From Cohnella rhizosphaerae (GTDB lineage Bacteria; Bacillota; Bacilli; Paenibacillales; Paenibacillaceae): 64,000 bases of DNA. This document shows positions 1-9,911 of the stretch, one piece after another; the stretch's first letter is position 1, and every line of letters begins with the position of its first letter. Made by a program: the position numbers and the translations under genes. The stretch covers positions 124,001-188,000 of the forward strand of contig NZ_JAPDIA010000007.1 of NCBI RefSeq assembly GCF_029525575.1. Reading direction: 5' to 3'. The notes under the pieces were generated by a model, which saw only the letters and a list, made by a program, of their open reading frames with translations, was not told the origin of the DNA and did not search any database.

Positions 1-775
1 ATCCTTTTATCCGAAACTAAGACCAAAAATTCATGTCTATCTATTCTTAAAAACTCTTTTGCAAGGGTGGGATCAGCTGAAAATTGAGCTATAATTTTCT
101 CATCAATTTTATCATCTTGGAAATGTATTCGGAGTTTGTTTTTTAACATAGCCCCCCAATCCTTTTCTTTATACTTCCTATAAGATAATTCATCAAAAAC
201 ATTTAATATAGACCAGTCGCATGTCTCTAGCGTAGCAAAAATGCCATTAAGAGCTCTGGATAAATCATTATTCCCTTCCCAATCTGAGCTACTTTTATAT
301 CGAAGATCGTGCTCTATTTCATGCCATCCTTCAGAAAAAATGGTTCGAATTTGTATCTCAAAGGTAGGATCAATAGGGAAGTTATTAATTAAGTCCTTTG
401 GTATATCAACTTGGTTATTAAGTGGAAGTACACAGACGTAATTTAATCGTGTAGGACTGAATGTATCTACCTTCTCCTCATCCTGGGATATGTTATCTAT
501 TTCAAATGTATTCTCGATTATTTTTTTGCAGATTTCCAAGTCATCTTTAAAGTATAAAGCTACCCGAATTCCAAATAAATCTTGTAGTCTTTTTTGAGTC
601 ATCATATTTTTTAGTTGTCATTTTATTACTTGTTGAAAGAGGACTTTTACTTCGGCCAAAGATCCGATAATACAATCCACACTTATCTAAATTCGTTTGT
701 AGTTTGTGTATCAATTCTTGAATAACAGTAGGGGGGAATTTGAGAAATTAACTTATCTAATTGAGAATAATCCAT
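1..775 (-). CDS. RelA/SpoT-domain nucleotide pyrophosphotransferase-like protein, partial, two frameshifts
   Basis: Reading the minus strand from the ATG at 773-775 gives a RelA/SpoT synthetase-like domain once two homopolymer errors are allowed: an extra G in the run 731-736 and a missing T in the run 590-595. Visible motifs are GRSKSPLSTSNK (substrate-binding R/K/S), LQDLFGIRVALYF (the conserved Asp of the fold), and FEIQIRTIFSEGWHEIEH followed by DLRYK, the E-x-Q-x-R-T and E-H signatures. No HD hydrolase domain precedes it, so it resembles a small synthetase or toxic synthetase rather than full-length Rel. The C-terminus lies beyond the left edge. The start codon is 3 bp after the stop of the NACHT gene, which implies one transcript. 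Family members transfer pyrophosphate from ATP to GDP/GTP, or to tRNA in toxic versions; which applies here cannot be read from the sequence. Confidence 0.75.
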
Positions 776-778
776 AGT

Positions 779-2905
779 TCACCGTCCAAGAATATCTCTT
801 ATTTCACTCATTCTTGTGAAATTTAACTCTATATAAGTACTTGTCTTACGAAGAATACTTCTGTCAATCAGAGTTTCGATTGCATCATTTACAAACCCTC
901 TTTCTTCAGAAGAGGTTCCCCTAAAAAGAGTGCGATAGGAACGTCGCGGCTCTGCCATATCATAACCCACTTTCCAGTACTGCTCTAAAACAAACTTTTC
1001 GTAGTTTTGTTCAGTATCAATTAATAGAGAGTCAAATCTTGTAGAAGAGGCTATGATAAATTCATCATGGCCGGAGCATCCTGAAAAAATTAGTTCCGCA
1101 TCATTACTAGAGTTATTTATTATATTAACATTGTAAAATTGACAGTTATAAAACTGGCAAGATTGAAAAACCGAAGTGGGAATTGTGCAATTATCAAAGG
1201 AACATGATGAAAAAATGCAGTTAATGAATTTATATCTTGTATCAAAATAAAAATTGGATTTAAAAACTAAAGAATCGAAATACTGATCGCAATAATTTTG
1301 CGTCAGTTTTTTTACCAAATTAATATCAATTAGGAGTTGATACTCCACAGAAAGCTGTACAATTACAGGGGTTATCTTTTTAAATAAAGTCTTACGAGAT
1401 TGCTCGTCTTTAATTCCATAAGATGTAGAGGCTATATCTATGTATTTCTCAGACATTTGATCTATAGATAACTTATTAAAGATAAGAGCATCCCCAATAA
1501 ACAACCCTAATATAAAATCGTTAATGAACCCAATTTTGTTGGAATTGGCGGATACTCGATCCAAAAGTGCATGATGGACTAATTTCATTACAAATTCCTC
1601 ATCTGTCGGACGGTCTTCGCTACTTTGTAGTAAAGAGTCTGAGTATCTCTCCAGGTATTTATTAAGATTCCCAGTTAATATATCTAAGAGCAATTCTCTA
1701 ATAAATTGTGGTTCTTCTGATGAAATATCGAACTGAACTAGATACGAGGCAAGTTGTTGCATTATGCTGATTTGTTCGCGAATATCCAGCAAAAGTTGTT
1801 GTCGTTCCTGCTCCCGCGTTAGTAACAAAGAAAAGTACTGGTCCAAAATATTTTCATTATTACCATAATTTTGTCTAATAGTTTCAATAGTTTGGTTTCG
1901 AATAAAGGTTAGCAATACTGGATTTAAAATATTATCTAAAGAAATACCTAACTCTTTTAGTACAACAAACTTCTCATAGCCAACCCAGTCTTGTGCTGTA
2001 GGTTCTGCTAACTGTATTCTTGTAATATTACAATTAAATAATTTTTTCTCAGCCCAATCATCGAATATATCTCCAGTAAAAATAGAACTCTTACGTGAAG
2101 TAAGCAATATTTTTGCTTTTGAATTATATGTTAATAAATCCGCAATGGTATCCAACATAGTTTGAGCTTCTTCAGCATCTTTGGAGTTTAATTCAGTAAG
2201 AGAATTAGACTTGGATAACAATTCATCAAAGCCATCAATGATAAGGGGGACTCTTCCGTTTTTTATTTCATAAGTTACTAAGCTTGATGAGAGAGTGGTG
2301 AACTTGCGGTCGATCTCAGATAACAGAACATATCGAAATACGCTTGCTTTCCTGTTTTTTGAAAGTTCGGCAAGTAAAGGGACTTTATCAATTGAATTTG
2401 AAGCTAATCGGTGAATAACTTCATATGATGTACATGTCTTTCCAAATCCAGCAGCAGCTTCTAATATTATTAGTTGGGGTCCACTTTCGGAAATTTTGCT
2501 AGATATTTGTTCGATTAGTCCGCTTTCAGATAACTGACCATTGATAAAAAAACGACCCTCTACGTACGAATAATTACCTAGCGTTTTTTTTGTCTGAAGT
2601 TCACAAAAGTTATTGTATTCTTGGATTAATCGATTATTGGAGTGTTTAATATTAAAAAACCCAGCAAATAAAGATGCATGTGTTGCTTCAATTTTATCAA
2701 ATAAAGAAACATGTACAGAAAACCCTAATTCAGAATACTGGTCTCTTACTTGAGATAATTCAATTTCATTAGTTTTGAATTGTACAATCTCAGCATTATG
2801 AAAGTAACCTTCACTGTGTAAATAAACAGAGAAGTTCTCTCTCTCTTCCCCTTTCTCAAAACCATAGAGCGAATAAAGCTCATCAAGTACCTTTCTATCT
2901 AACAA
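779..2905 (-). CDS. NACHT-domain STAND NTPase with pentapeptide-like C-terminal repeats
   Basis: This is an intact 708-residue reading frame. Walker A is near residues 149-158 (EAAAGFGKTC), Walker B near 220-230 (PLIIDGFDELL) and a sensor-1 segment ILLTSRK near 266-272, a combination typical of NACHT NTPases. Residues 1-145 form an N-terminal region that I do not recognise. A helical linker follows the NTPase. Around residues 560-615 a Cys/Phe/Asn-rich stretch (FINCIFSSCSFDNC, then FQSCQFYNCQFYN) looks like degenerate pentapeptide repeats forming a beta-helix. Bacterial NACHT proteins of this kind are NLR-like sensors, several with proven antiphage roles. The next gene, 3 bp downstream, encodes a RelA/SpoT-domain protein, so this protein may sense a trigger and control that enzyme. 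This role is inferred from arrangement only. Confidence 0.85.
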   Translation of the reverse strand: MLDRKVLDELYSLYGFEKGEERENFSVYLHSEGYFHNAEIVQFKTNEIELSQVRDQYSELGFSVHVSLFDKIEATHASLFAGFFNIKHSNNRLIQEYNNFCELQTKKTLGNYSYVEGRFFINGQLSESGLIEQISSKISESGPQLIILEAAAGFGKTCTSYEVIHRLASNSIDKVPLLAELSKNRKASVFRYVLLSEIDRKFTTLSSSLVTYEIKNGRVPLIIDGFDELLSKSNSLTELNSKDAEEAQTMLDTIADLLTYNSKAKILLTSRKSSIFTGDIFDDWAEKKLFNCNITRIQLAEPTAQDWVGYEKFVVLKELGISLDNILNPVLLTFIRNQTIETIRQNYGNNENILDQYFSLLLTREQERQQLLLDIREQISIMQQLASYLVQFDISSEEPQFIRELLLDILTGNLNKYLERYSDSLLQSSEDRPTDEEFVMKLVHHALLDRVSANSNKIGFINDFILGLFIGDALIFNKLSIDQMSEKYIDIASTSYGIKDEQSRKTLFKKITPVIVQLSVEYQLLIDINLVKKLTQNYCDQYFDSLVFKSNFYFDTRYKFINCIFSSCSFDNCTIPTSVFQSCQFYNCQFYNVNIINNSSNDAELIFSGCSGHDEFIIASSTRFDSLLIDTEQNYEKFVLEQYWKVGYDMAEPRRSYRTLFRGTSSEERGFVNDAIETLIDRSILRKTSTYIELNFTRMSEIRDILGR

Positions 2906-3080
2906 GAAATCAAACTCCTCTCATAAGACTTTAGTAATTATGCTTAAATTAATTTCGACAAAAGTTTCCCTTTTCCTTTTTAGACCAGTCTGGTTGAAAT
3001 ATGTCTAAAATTACTTTCACTCTGTTTTTGATTCGGAGAACCATGCCGTTAGTAACTCAAAATAATTCATCTTCGGGCGG

Positions 3081-3203
3081 ATGACCTATCCGCACCAGCT
3101 CATGCGCGTGCTGCTGCTGGAGCAGGTGTATCGGGCGTTTAAGATTAATCGGGGGGAACTGTATCACAAAAATCCGCCTATGGGTACAAAATACCGGGGT
3201 TAA
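3081..3203 (+). other. Unassigned 40-codon open frame between the NACHT operon and a small gene
   Basis: The 385 bp from 2906 to 3290 hold the upstream region of the NACHT operon and one short plus-strand frame of 40 codons ([20 protein letters not shown]...). Its base composition is richer in G+C than the NACHT gene and it has no good ribosome binding site. It may be the C-terminal scrap of a lost gene. I could not assign it to a family and saw nothing else in the stretch. Confidence 0.25.
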
Positions 3204-3290
3204 GTGGTGTAGCTGCAACGGTATTTTCAACCTCATGTCAAATGGAAACACCTGAGTGGACTCCGTTAGGGAACGTAAGCGAATCCCACT

Positions 3291-3410
3291 ATGACACTCT
3301 ATATCACATTATTATTAGGATGTTGGGCACTGGTTCCAGTTTTTTTTACGCGATACAATAAGAAGAAAGACAGAAATTGGAAATTCGGAACGGAGGGAAA
3401 GCTTGCTTAA
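3291..3410 (+). CDS. Possible small membrane protein, 39 residues
   Basis: An ATG at 3291 opens a 39-residue frame with one hydrophobic helix (LYITLLLGCWALVPVFF) followed by a basic tail (TRYNKKKDRNWKF). The topology is that of a single-pass small membrane protein. It overlaps the next gene's TTG start by 8 bp, suggesting translational coupling. The ribosome binding site is weak, and a frame this short could be chance. Confidence 0.35.
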   Translation: MTLYITLLLGCWALVPVFFTRYNKKKDRNWKFGTEGKLA

Positions 3411-4236
3411 ATGGAATAGCGATGTATGGGGAAAGCTAGATGGGCCGTACGGTTCTGCAGAGAATGTACCTGTGTTATTGCAGCAGCTAATGCGGCAATA
3501 TAATCAGGGGGTTTTTGGCGAACTCTTTCAGGAGTATTTGTTCCATCAAAATACGATATATACGGCTACATACGCGGCGATGCCGTTTTTGGCGCAGCTA
3601 GCATGCTCCACATCGGATGCGGAGGTGCGTAAAGAACTGTTTCTCAATTGCGGTATCATCGAGGCAAGTACCGATGGGCGAGATGAGGCGCCATTCCCAG
3701 CATCTTGGGCTGAACTAGCTGAGGATGTAGGAAGCTCCGTTTGTACGGAATTGTATCGTGAATATGTAGAAGCAATAGGCAAGCTCAGGGCGCTTGCAAA
3801 GGAAGTATTTTCCTATACAGACCAACATTCCATAGATGAGATGGAGAAGCGTTACATTCTTGTTGCGGATGCTGCTTATCGTGGCTCATATAACACTGCC
3901 AACATGTTGTTGACGTTTAGTAACGGTGATGAGTATGTGGCCGTGTGTCCGGCCTGCGAGAAAGATGTGTTTATATGGCCTAATGAAGATCATGCAGGAA
4001 TTCTTCAAGCCTATGAACATGATCCCGTTTTTCACACTGGCCAGGAATCCCAACTAATCGTTCCAGCAGCGTCATTTGCAGATGAAGAAGTACGCGCACT
4101 AGCGGAGCGGGCGGCTGCGATCGGAGTGCAAACATTGGCTGAGCAAATGCATTATTTAGCGGGTGAAACCGTATGTCCGTCTTGCCGTGAAAGAATGTCG
4201 GTATGGCCGTCTTTACTTAGCACATTTACAATGTAG
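3403..4236 (+). CDS. Hypothetical protein with two CxxC motifs; possible HEAT-like immunity protein
   Basis: The 277-residue frame starts at a TTG preceded by GGAGGGAAAG. The N-terminal part (GPYGSAENVPVLLQQL, then FHQNTIYTATYAAMPFLAQL) has the pattern seen in HEAT-repeat-like proteins found beside polymorphic toxins. Two CPxC pairs, VCPACEKDVF near residue 185 and VCPSCRERMSVW near residue 262, could bind one zinc. No toxin gene remains next to it; the flanks are scraps and an IS element. The immunity role is inference from the family-like pattern. No signal peptide or membrane helix is seen. Confidence 0.6.
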   Translation: MLKWNSDVWGKLDGPYGSAENVPVLLQQLMRQYNQGVFGELFQEYLFHQNTIYTATYAAMPFLAQLACSTSDAEVRKELFLNCGIIEASTDGRDEAPFPASWAELAEDVGSSVCTELYREYVEAIGKLRALAKEVFSYTDQHSIDEMEKRYILVADAAYRGSYNTANMLLTFSNGDEYVAVCPACEKDVFIWPNEDHAGILQAYEHDPVFHTGQESQLIVPAASFADEEVRALAERAAAIGVQTLAEQMHYLAGETVCPSCRERMSVWPSLLSTFTM

Positions 4237-4388
4237 AGCACAAGTTAAGGGGACGTGACTATCTTGTGTGGGGGCTAAGAAGACCAATTAAGAAAGTCGG
4301 CTCCTATCGTGATGGCATAGACCGCGGCAAGATTTCTCCGAGAAATGGAAAAATCCCCCTTGCCACCGATAGGGTGGGAGGGGCTAAT

Positions 4389-5809
4389 CCAATGTTGTCA
4401 GGTTAGTAGAAATTGGTATAGTAGAGGTAAACGATAGAGACGGACGATAGCGTGTGAAAAAAACGGAAAAGCGATCTTGCGTCGCGTGTTCACCCAAATG
4501 AGAAGCGACGAGCTAAAAGAAAAGACAAGGAAGAGCGAAAAGGATTTTAGGCGAAATCGCAAGATTGGATTCTTTCCGCTCGTGGCGCTCATCCTTCGGA
4601 TGGTTCGAAAATCAACGCAACTGGAACTCGATGAGTTCCGGGAGATGTTCATGCTAGAGGAAGCGGCAAAGACGACCTACACAAAGCAATCCTTTTCTGA
4701 AGCTCGCCAGAAGCTGCTGCCGGAAGCGTTTACGTTGCTGAATGATGAACTGATCCGGGCGTATTACGAGGACGGCGAGTTCAAAACCTATCTCGGATTT
4801 CGACTGCTGGCGATGGACGGAAGCGTAATGGAGTTGCCTAACACCGAGGAAACTCAAGTGAGGTACGGGTACACAACAACTTACAAAGTCGGGTTCCGGA
4901 TTGCTCGGGCGCTTTCTTCTCATTTGTACGATGTGGAGAACAAGCTGGTGCTAAGTTCATGCCTGAGCCGTTACGATGATAACGAACGAAGCTTGGCCAA
5001 ACGGAATATCGAGCACATGCTCGGCTTGGAGACAGCACCGGTTCGCAACCTGATCCTGTTTGATCGTGGCTATCCGTCTGCGGAATTTATCCTGTACTTG
5101 CAGGAAAAAGGCATTTCTTATCTGGTGCGGGCCCAGGGTTCATTCTACAAAGAAATCGTGAACACGAGCCTCCCGGATAAAGTGGTAACGATTGAAATTT
5201 CCAAAGCTCGGGCGAAAGAATTGAAGAAGCAAGGAACCCCCATTGCGCCAGGGACAGTGCTGCATGTACGTGTCGTCAAAGTAGAACTTTCCTCCGGCGA
5301 AACGGAAATCCTACTGACCTACGTTAATGCTGAAGAGCTAAGTTATGAAGCATGCAAGCCCTTGTATTTCAAGAGATGGGGCATCGAAATGCGATTCGAC
5401 GATTTGAAGCACAAGTTCGAGATTGAGAATTTTTCGGGGCAAAAACCCCAGATCATCGAACAGGACTTCTACGCCACGATCCTGCTGAGCAATATGGCTT
5501 CGGTCATGGAACAAGAAGCCGAGGAGCAGATGAAAGAAAGTTAGCGAACCGAGCAACTGAAATATGAGGAGTACCGAATCAACAAAAACATCCTGGTCGG
5601 CAAACTACGCAATCGGCTCATCGAAATGGTACTGGAGGAAGACGATGCCCGAAGGGACGTGCTGCACGAACGGTTTTTGGAAGAGTTACAGCGCAACATT
5701 GTCCCCGTCGTCAAAGACCGCACATTCAAACGAACCAAGCAGACCAAGGCCAACAAATTCACAAAAACGAAGCGGCGGGGACTATAGCGGCTTAACCTGA
5801 CAACATTGG
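4389..5809. mobile_element. IS4-family insertion sequence
   Basis: The element is bounded by inverted repeats: CCAATGTTGTCAGGTTA at 4389-4405, and its complement TAACCTGACAACATTGG at 5793-5809. The transposase frame ends about 5 bp inside the right repeat. The exact outer ends and target duplication were not resolved, so the element could extend slightly further. The flanking 4237-4388 and 5810-6040 carry no recognisable gene. Confidence 0.7.
4477..5787 (+). pseudogene. IS4-family transposase interrupted by an in-frame amber codon
   Basis: The DDE transposase shows LLAMDGSVMELP (first Asp), LILFDRGYPSAEF (second Asp) and the IS4 signature YFKRWGIEMRFDDLK with the catalytic Glu. The frame reaches a TAG at 5542-5544 and then stays open in the same frame for 80 more codons (RTEQLKYEEYRINKNILVGK...) to a TAG at 5785-5787, just inside the right inverted repeat. 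The family length therefore implies a single premature stop. The annotated TTG start has no clear ribosome binding site; a GTG at 4454 would be in frame if the A run 4457-4463 had one more base. The product is probably inactive unless the amber is read through. Confidence 0.8.
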
Positions 5810-6041
5810 GAGAGCGAGCCGTGTTCAACGGGATCCAAAGAATGTTTAAGGCTTCGCCAGTGCAACATCCCTCAAGTGAGCAATGGCAGAACCCGAAAGA
5901 AGTTGCAATACACTGAGGGAAGAAATCACAACTAAGCAGAGAAGCCGAAAAGCAAGAGACAAAACGGCGTAGTGAAGGGGCAAACAAACAACACCTTTAG
6001 ATAGTCTAATTTTATTGATCAGTTCCAGTTACAATAAAAAA

Positions 6042-7827
6042 GAGGCTGTCCCAAAAGGATCATGAAAATGACCTGAGGGGCAGCCCTGTTTTTGTTTTTG
6101 TAAAACAAAAAAAAAACCGTTCTTTGGTAAAATGGAAGTGTCGAGCAACCATTTACGAAAGGAACGGTTTCTTTGTACATTCAATATAGCATGGATCAAC
6201 TTTGTCTGCCAATGGATTTGGAAACGGATATTTCTGAAAATCATCTCGTACGCGTCGTGAATAGCGCGGTGAACCGTCTGAGCGACGCCTTGTTCGACGC
6301 AGCCTATCCCGGCGGCGGACGGCATAGCTATCACCCCAAAATGCTCACCAAAGTCATCATCTATGCCTACACGCAGCGCCTCTATTCCTCTCGCCAGATT
6401 GCCAAAGCCGTCCGCGAAAATATCATGTTCATGTGGCTCGCCGGCCGCCAGCAGCCGGACTTCCGCACCATCAACCGTTTTCGCTCGGAACGGATGAAGG
6501 ACGTGCTCGAGCAGATTTTTACGGCTGTGCTGGAATTGCTCGTGGAAGAAAAATATGTACAGCTCGAGCATTATTTTATCGACGGGACAAAGATTGAGGC
6601 CAATGCGGGCCGCTACACGTTCGTCTGGAAGAAGGCGGTCGTCAAGCAGCACGCGAAGCTGCAAGAGAAGGTGCGGACGCTGTTTGGAGCCATCGAAGAG
6701 GCGCAGCAGCAAGAGGATGCCGAGCACGCCGGAGCTGATCTACTGGAGCTTGGAGAAGCGTCGGAGCTCACGGCAGACCGGCTGGAGCAGGCCATCCAGC
6801 GACTAGAGGAACAACTACAGGAGAAGCCCAAAGACAAGCCCAAAGACAAGCCGCTCAAAAAAGCGGTTCGTTTGCTGCGGAAAGACTTGTTGCCACGCCT
6901 TCAAAAATACGAGCATCAAGAGGCACTTTTGGGCGATCGGAACAGCTTCAGCAAGACCGATCCGGATGCGACGTTCATGCGGATGAAAGAAGATCATATG
7001 CGAAACGGCCAGCTAAAGCCGGGCTACAATGTGCAGATCGGAACGGAAAACCAGTTCGTGCTCGGCTACAGCGTACATCAGCGGCCGACAGACACGAGAT
7101 GTCTAAAGCCGCATCTGGAGAGCGTTAAAGAAAAGCTGGGCAAGCTGCCGGGTACCGTCATTGCAGACGCAGGCTATGGCGGGGAGGAGAACTATGCCTA
7201 TCTGGAAAAGGAGCAGGTCCATGCCCTCGTAAAGTACGGCACCTACCACAAAGAAAAGAGCAGAGCCTGGAAAAAAGACATCGGCAAGATCGACAACTGG
7301 CACTACAACGAAGAGGAAGACAGTTGGACCTGCGCAGCCGGACAGAAGCTTGCGTTCCGTTACGAGAGTAAAACGACGACAGAGAGTGGCTACGAGATAC
7401 ATACGCGCCATTACCGGAGCGCAAGCTGTGAAGATTGTCCGCTTAAAACCGCATGCACCAAAGCCAAAGGTAACCGGGAGATATCCGTAAGCCTGACGTA
7501 CTGGCGGCAAAAGAATGAAATGCGGGAACGGTTGCGAAGCGAAGAAGGATATGAGCTATCCGTCCGTCGCATGATCGAGCCGGAAAGTGTATTCGGCCAA
7601 GTAAAAAAACAACCGGGGGTTCCGGCGCTTTCTGCTTCGAGGCTTGGACAAGGTAAGTCTCGAGGTCGGATGGCTTTGCCTTGCCCATAATCTGCTCAAG
7701 AAGCTAGCCATCGACCAAAAACGCAAACGGGACCAAGCAGGAAATTCCTCTGCTTCGTCCCGTTTGGCTATTATTGACATCATTTCAGCTTTCTACTTCA
7801 ACTTTAGAGGGCTTTTGGGACAGCCCC
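6042..7827. mobile_element. IS1182-family insertion sequence
   Basis: Terminal inverted repeats are GAGGCTGTCCCAAAAG at 6042-6057 and CTTTTGGGACAGCCCC at 7812-7827 (one mismatch). Between them lies one IS1182-type transposase. The element sits directly downstream of the nucleotidyltransferase gene of the CBASS-like cassette, and a remnant of a related element lies on the other side of that cassette at 9.9-10.2 kb. Confidence 0.85.
6173..7690 (+). CDS. IS1182-family transposase, frameshifted near the C-terminus
   Basis: The protein starts at a TTG with GAAAGG upstream and shows the IS1182 order: N-terminal YHPKMLTKVIIYAYTQRLYS, catalytic region HYFIDGTKIEANAGRYTFVWKK, a coiled coil with KPKDKPKDKP, VIADAGYGGEENY, and the Cys cluster CEDCPLKTACT. 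Near residue 478 the A run 7603-7609 has one base too many. Dropping it gives VFGQVKNNRGFRRFLLRGLDKV, the same sequence as the remnant copy at 9.95 kb, so the frame was originally continuous. In that corrected frame no stop occurs before the right inverted repeat, whereas the remnant stops right after LLKK. Confidence 0.9.
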   Translation: MYIQYSMDQLCLPMDLETDISENHLVRVVNSAVNRLSDALFDAAYPGGGRHSYHPKMLTKVIIYAYTQRLYSSRQIAKAVRENIMFMWLAGRQQPDFRTINRFRSERMKDVLEQIFTAVLELLVEEKYVQLEHYFIDGTKIEANAGRYTFVWKKAVVKQHAKLQEKVRTLFGAIEEAQQQEDAEHAGADLLELGEASELTADRLEQAIQRLEEQLQEKPKDKPKDKPLKKAVRLLRKDLLPRLQKYEHQEALLGDRNSFSKTDPDATFMRMKEDHMRNGQLKPGYNVQIGTENQFVLGYSVHQRPTDTRCLKPHLESVKEKLGKLPGTVIADAGYGGEENYAYLEKEQVHALVKYGTYHKEKSRAWKKDIGKIDNWHYNEEEDSWTCAAGQKLAFRYESKTTTESGYEIHTRHYRSASCEDCPLKTACTKAKGNREISVSLTYWRQKNEMRERLRSEEGYELSVRRMIEPESVFGQVKKQPGVPALSASRLGQGKSRGRMALPCP

Positions 7828-7915
7828 TTTACTTTTCTTACATTAGATTTGTTTTTGTTTGTTCCCTCCTGTTATGTTAACACAAAAGGAAGATAGGTAC
7901 CCTATAACAACGTGG

Positions 7916-9238
7916 CTAAAAATGCCCAAAGGTGTTGGCTATTGGGACATCAATATGGTCTCTGGCTACACATACTCCGTTATGAACAATGTAACATTCA
8001 ACATAATGGCCGCCTTTAAACTGAGTCTCTTCAACCTTGCGAGAAGTACCCTTAACGATTTCTCCTCTTAGCTTATTTCTTTTAATTGCCTCTTCACCAC
8101 GATTCCTTACCTTCCAATACACATCAAAGGGTAATCCTTTTTCTTCGAGTTCATTTGAAGATATAAAAAAAAGTTAGGTTTTTATTTGGAAGTAATGGCT
8201 TCTTCTCTCTTAGCAATACACGAAGTAAGGTCTCTCTGAAGCCATTTTGTTTAACTTCACAATCAATTCTGACATTAAACTTTATATCCACAGGGAATAG
8301 ATTATGAATAAATTGTTCTGAGTCAGACACATGAAAACTTGCGTATGCCATATGTTCTGATTTAGTAATAGATTCTGGTATAGGAAAGGATTTTCCGAAT
8401 ATTTCCTGTAACTTCTCTGAGACTCCCTCACTATCCTTATCTAAATCTTTTAACAATGCATAGGCATCATCTGCTTTGTTGACAAATTTACCACCTTTAT
8501 TGTAGACACGTTGATTGCTTCCCAAAGCAAACCAGTATTTCTGGTCTTTATTGAGTCCCTTTAAGTAATAGAATAGGTCTTTGAGAAGAACCAAATAATC
8601 ATCAAAAGTGGCATTGTAATAGTCGGGATATTTCTTAAAAAACTTATGTACCAATGTATCAATCAATAGACCACCCATTTTAAAACCAATATGGTTCTTC
8701 CAAGCACGTACTATTTGGCATACGTACTTAAAGTGTTGACTTGTATGATCTATCATATACTCACTTTCCCCCATTTCAACTAAGGAGTCAGTCCTCTTCC
8801 ATTTACCTCCATTGTTTGAATCAGGGTAGGTAAAACTACCATCAGATTCCTCAAAAGCAGGACATAGTTCTACTTCATAATTGTTAAAAGTAATAACTAC
8901 GACTTGTCCATCCCCTCTGAGTTCGGTGTTAGGGTATCTCTTCTGTAATTCCTTTTTTGACCGCTTTAAGTAATTCTTTTTTGGCCATTCCAATCATCGC
9001 CGTCATACTGGCTGTACAGGGCATCAGGAAGAACAAAAAGCATATCCATGTCACTTACGCCGCTTATGGCGGTTTGCCTTCCTACTGACCCAACAATATA
9101 CCCATGTTCTTCTTCACTATTGTTGTTATAAAAGCTTGTGTTTAACCTTTTGGTTATGCTCTTAAATTTGGTTTGTATATCTTCAGTATTATCTAATTGC
9201 AAAGAGTTCACAAACTCCTCAAACGATTGTGCTAACAT
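7916..9238 (-). CDS. SMODS nucleotidyltransferase with AGS-C sensor domain (CD-NTase), two frameshifts
   Basis: Three consecutive minus-strand frames join into one protein of about 440 residues. The N-terminal piece has the polymerase-beta fold motif GSVGRQTAISGVSDMDMLFV (GS plus DxD), typical of SMODS cGAS/DncV-like enzymes. The middle piece continues from QKKNYLKRSKK. The C-terminal piece (FDVYWKVRNRGEEA, LRGEIV, HYVECYIVHNGVCVARD) is the adenylyl/guanylyl-SMODS C-terminal sensor domain AGS-C. The joins fall in a T run 8977-8982 (one base short) and an A run 8165-8172 (one base too many). Family members make cyclic oligonucleotides that activate a partner effector on phage infection. The SLATT effector gene ends 12 bp upstream, so the pair is probably one operon. 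Confidence 0.85.
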
Positions 9239-9250
9239 TACTACTCTCCT

Positions 9251-9836
9251 TTAACTAACGAATATATTAATCCATAGATATACAACCGCTATAATGCAAA
9301 TAATAAAGAATAAAAAAGACTTGGGGACTTTGTCTTTGAAAAATTTAAACTGTTTCTGTTCGTTCACCCAATCAATCTGATGTTGACTAAAAAATTTATA
9401 ATGGGCATACCAATCAGCACCAAAGATTTGTTGGCTTATCGATATGTCATAAAATCTTTGTTTGATTCTTTCCAGTTCTTCAACTTCATTAGTAAACTCC
9501 TGTTCTGAGGAATTCTGTACAGTGTAATACAGCACACGAAGTTTATTAAATAATGTCGTCATTTCTACCCCAGCCTCTTTATAACGTTCCTTTTCTGCAT
9601 TATAGGAACTCATAGTAAGGGCAATAATGCTTGCCATAATTAGCAACGTTGATATGCCTGTACTATATTTATAAGCAGGATAGGCTAATTGACCTACGCC
9701 TATAAGCAAACCTACTAATGAAATAATCCCAGGTAATTTAGAAATAATATCATAGGTAGCAAAATTTTTTTTTAGCTCCAAATCCTATATTATAACCGTT
9801 TTCCGCCAACTCTTTGAGAAGAGCTGTTTTATGCAT
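9251..9836 (-). CDS. SLATT-domain two-helix membrane effector, frameshifted near its start
   Basis: The best start is the ATG at 9834-9836, behind the ribosome binding site GGGGGTAG. It reads MHKTALLKELAENGYNIGFG and then AKKNFATYDIISKLPG once one A is removed from the nine-base run at 9765-9773. Without the correction only a TTG-initiated frame from 9781 is open. Two adjacent hydrophobic helices (IISLVGLLIGVGQLAYPAY and ISTLLIMASIIALT) are followed by a long charged helical region and a C-terminal membrane helix (FLFFIICIIAVVYLWINIFV). This is the SLATT architecture (SMODS and SLOG associating 2TM effector). Such proteins are thought to permeabilise the membrane after binding the nucleotide signal made by the partner enzyme encoded just downstream. 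Confidence 0.85.
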
Positions 9837-9911
9837 TGATCATCTACCCCCAAAATGTCGATAATTCACCTTTAGTATAATTGTACCATTTAACTGAATC
9901 CTTGCTGGCCT

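Noticed and set aside
9765..9773. Programmed frameshifting in the SLATT gene at the A run
   Set aside because: Similar breaks occur in poly-A, poly-T, poly-G and poly-C runs of unrelated genes, so a gene-specific recoding mechanism is not needed.
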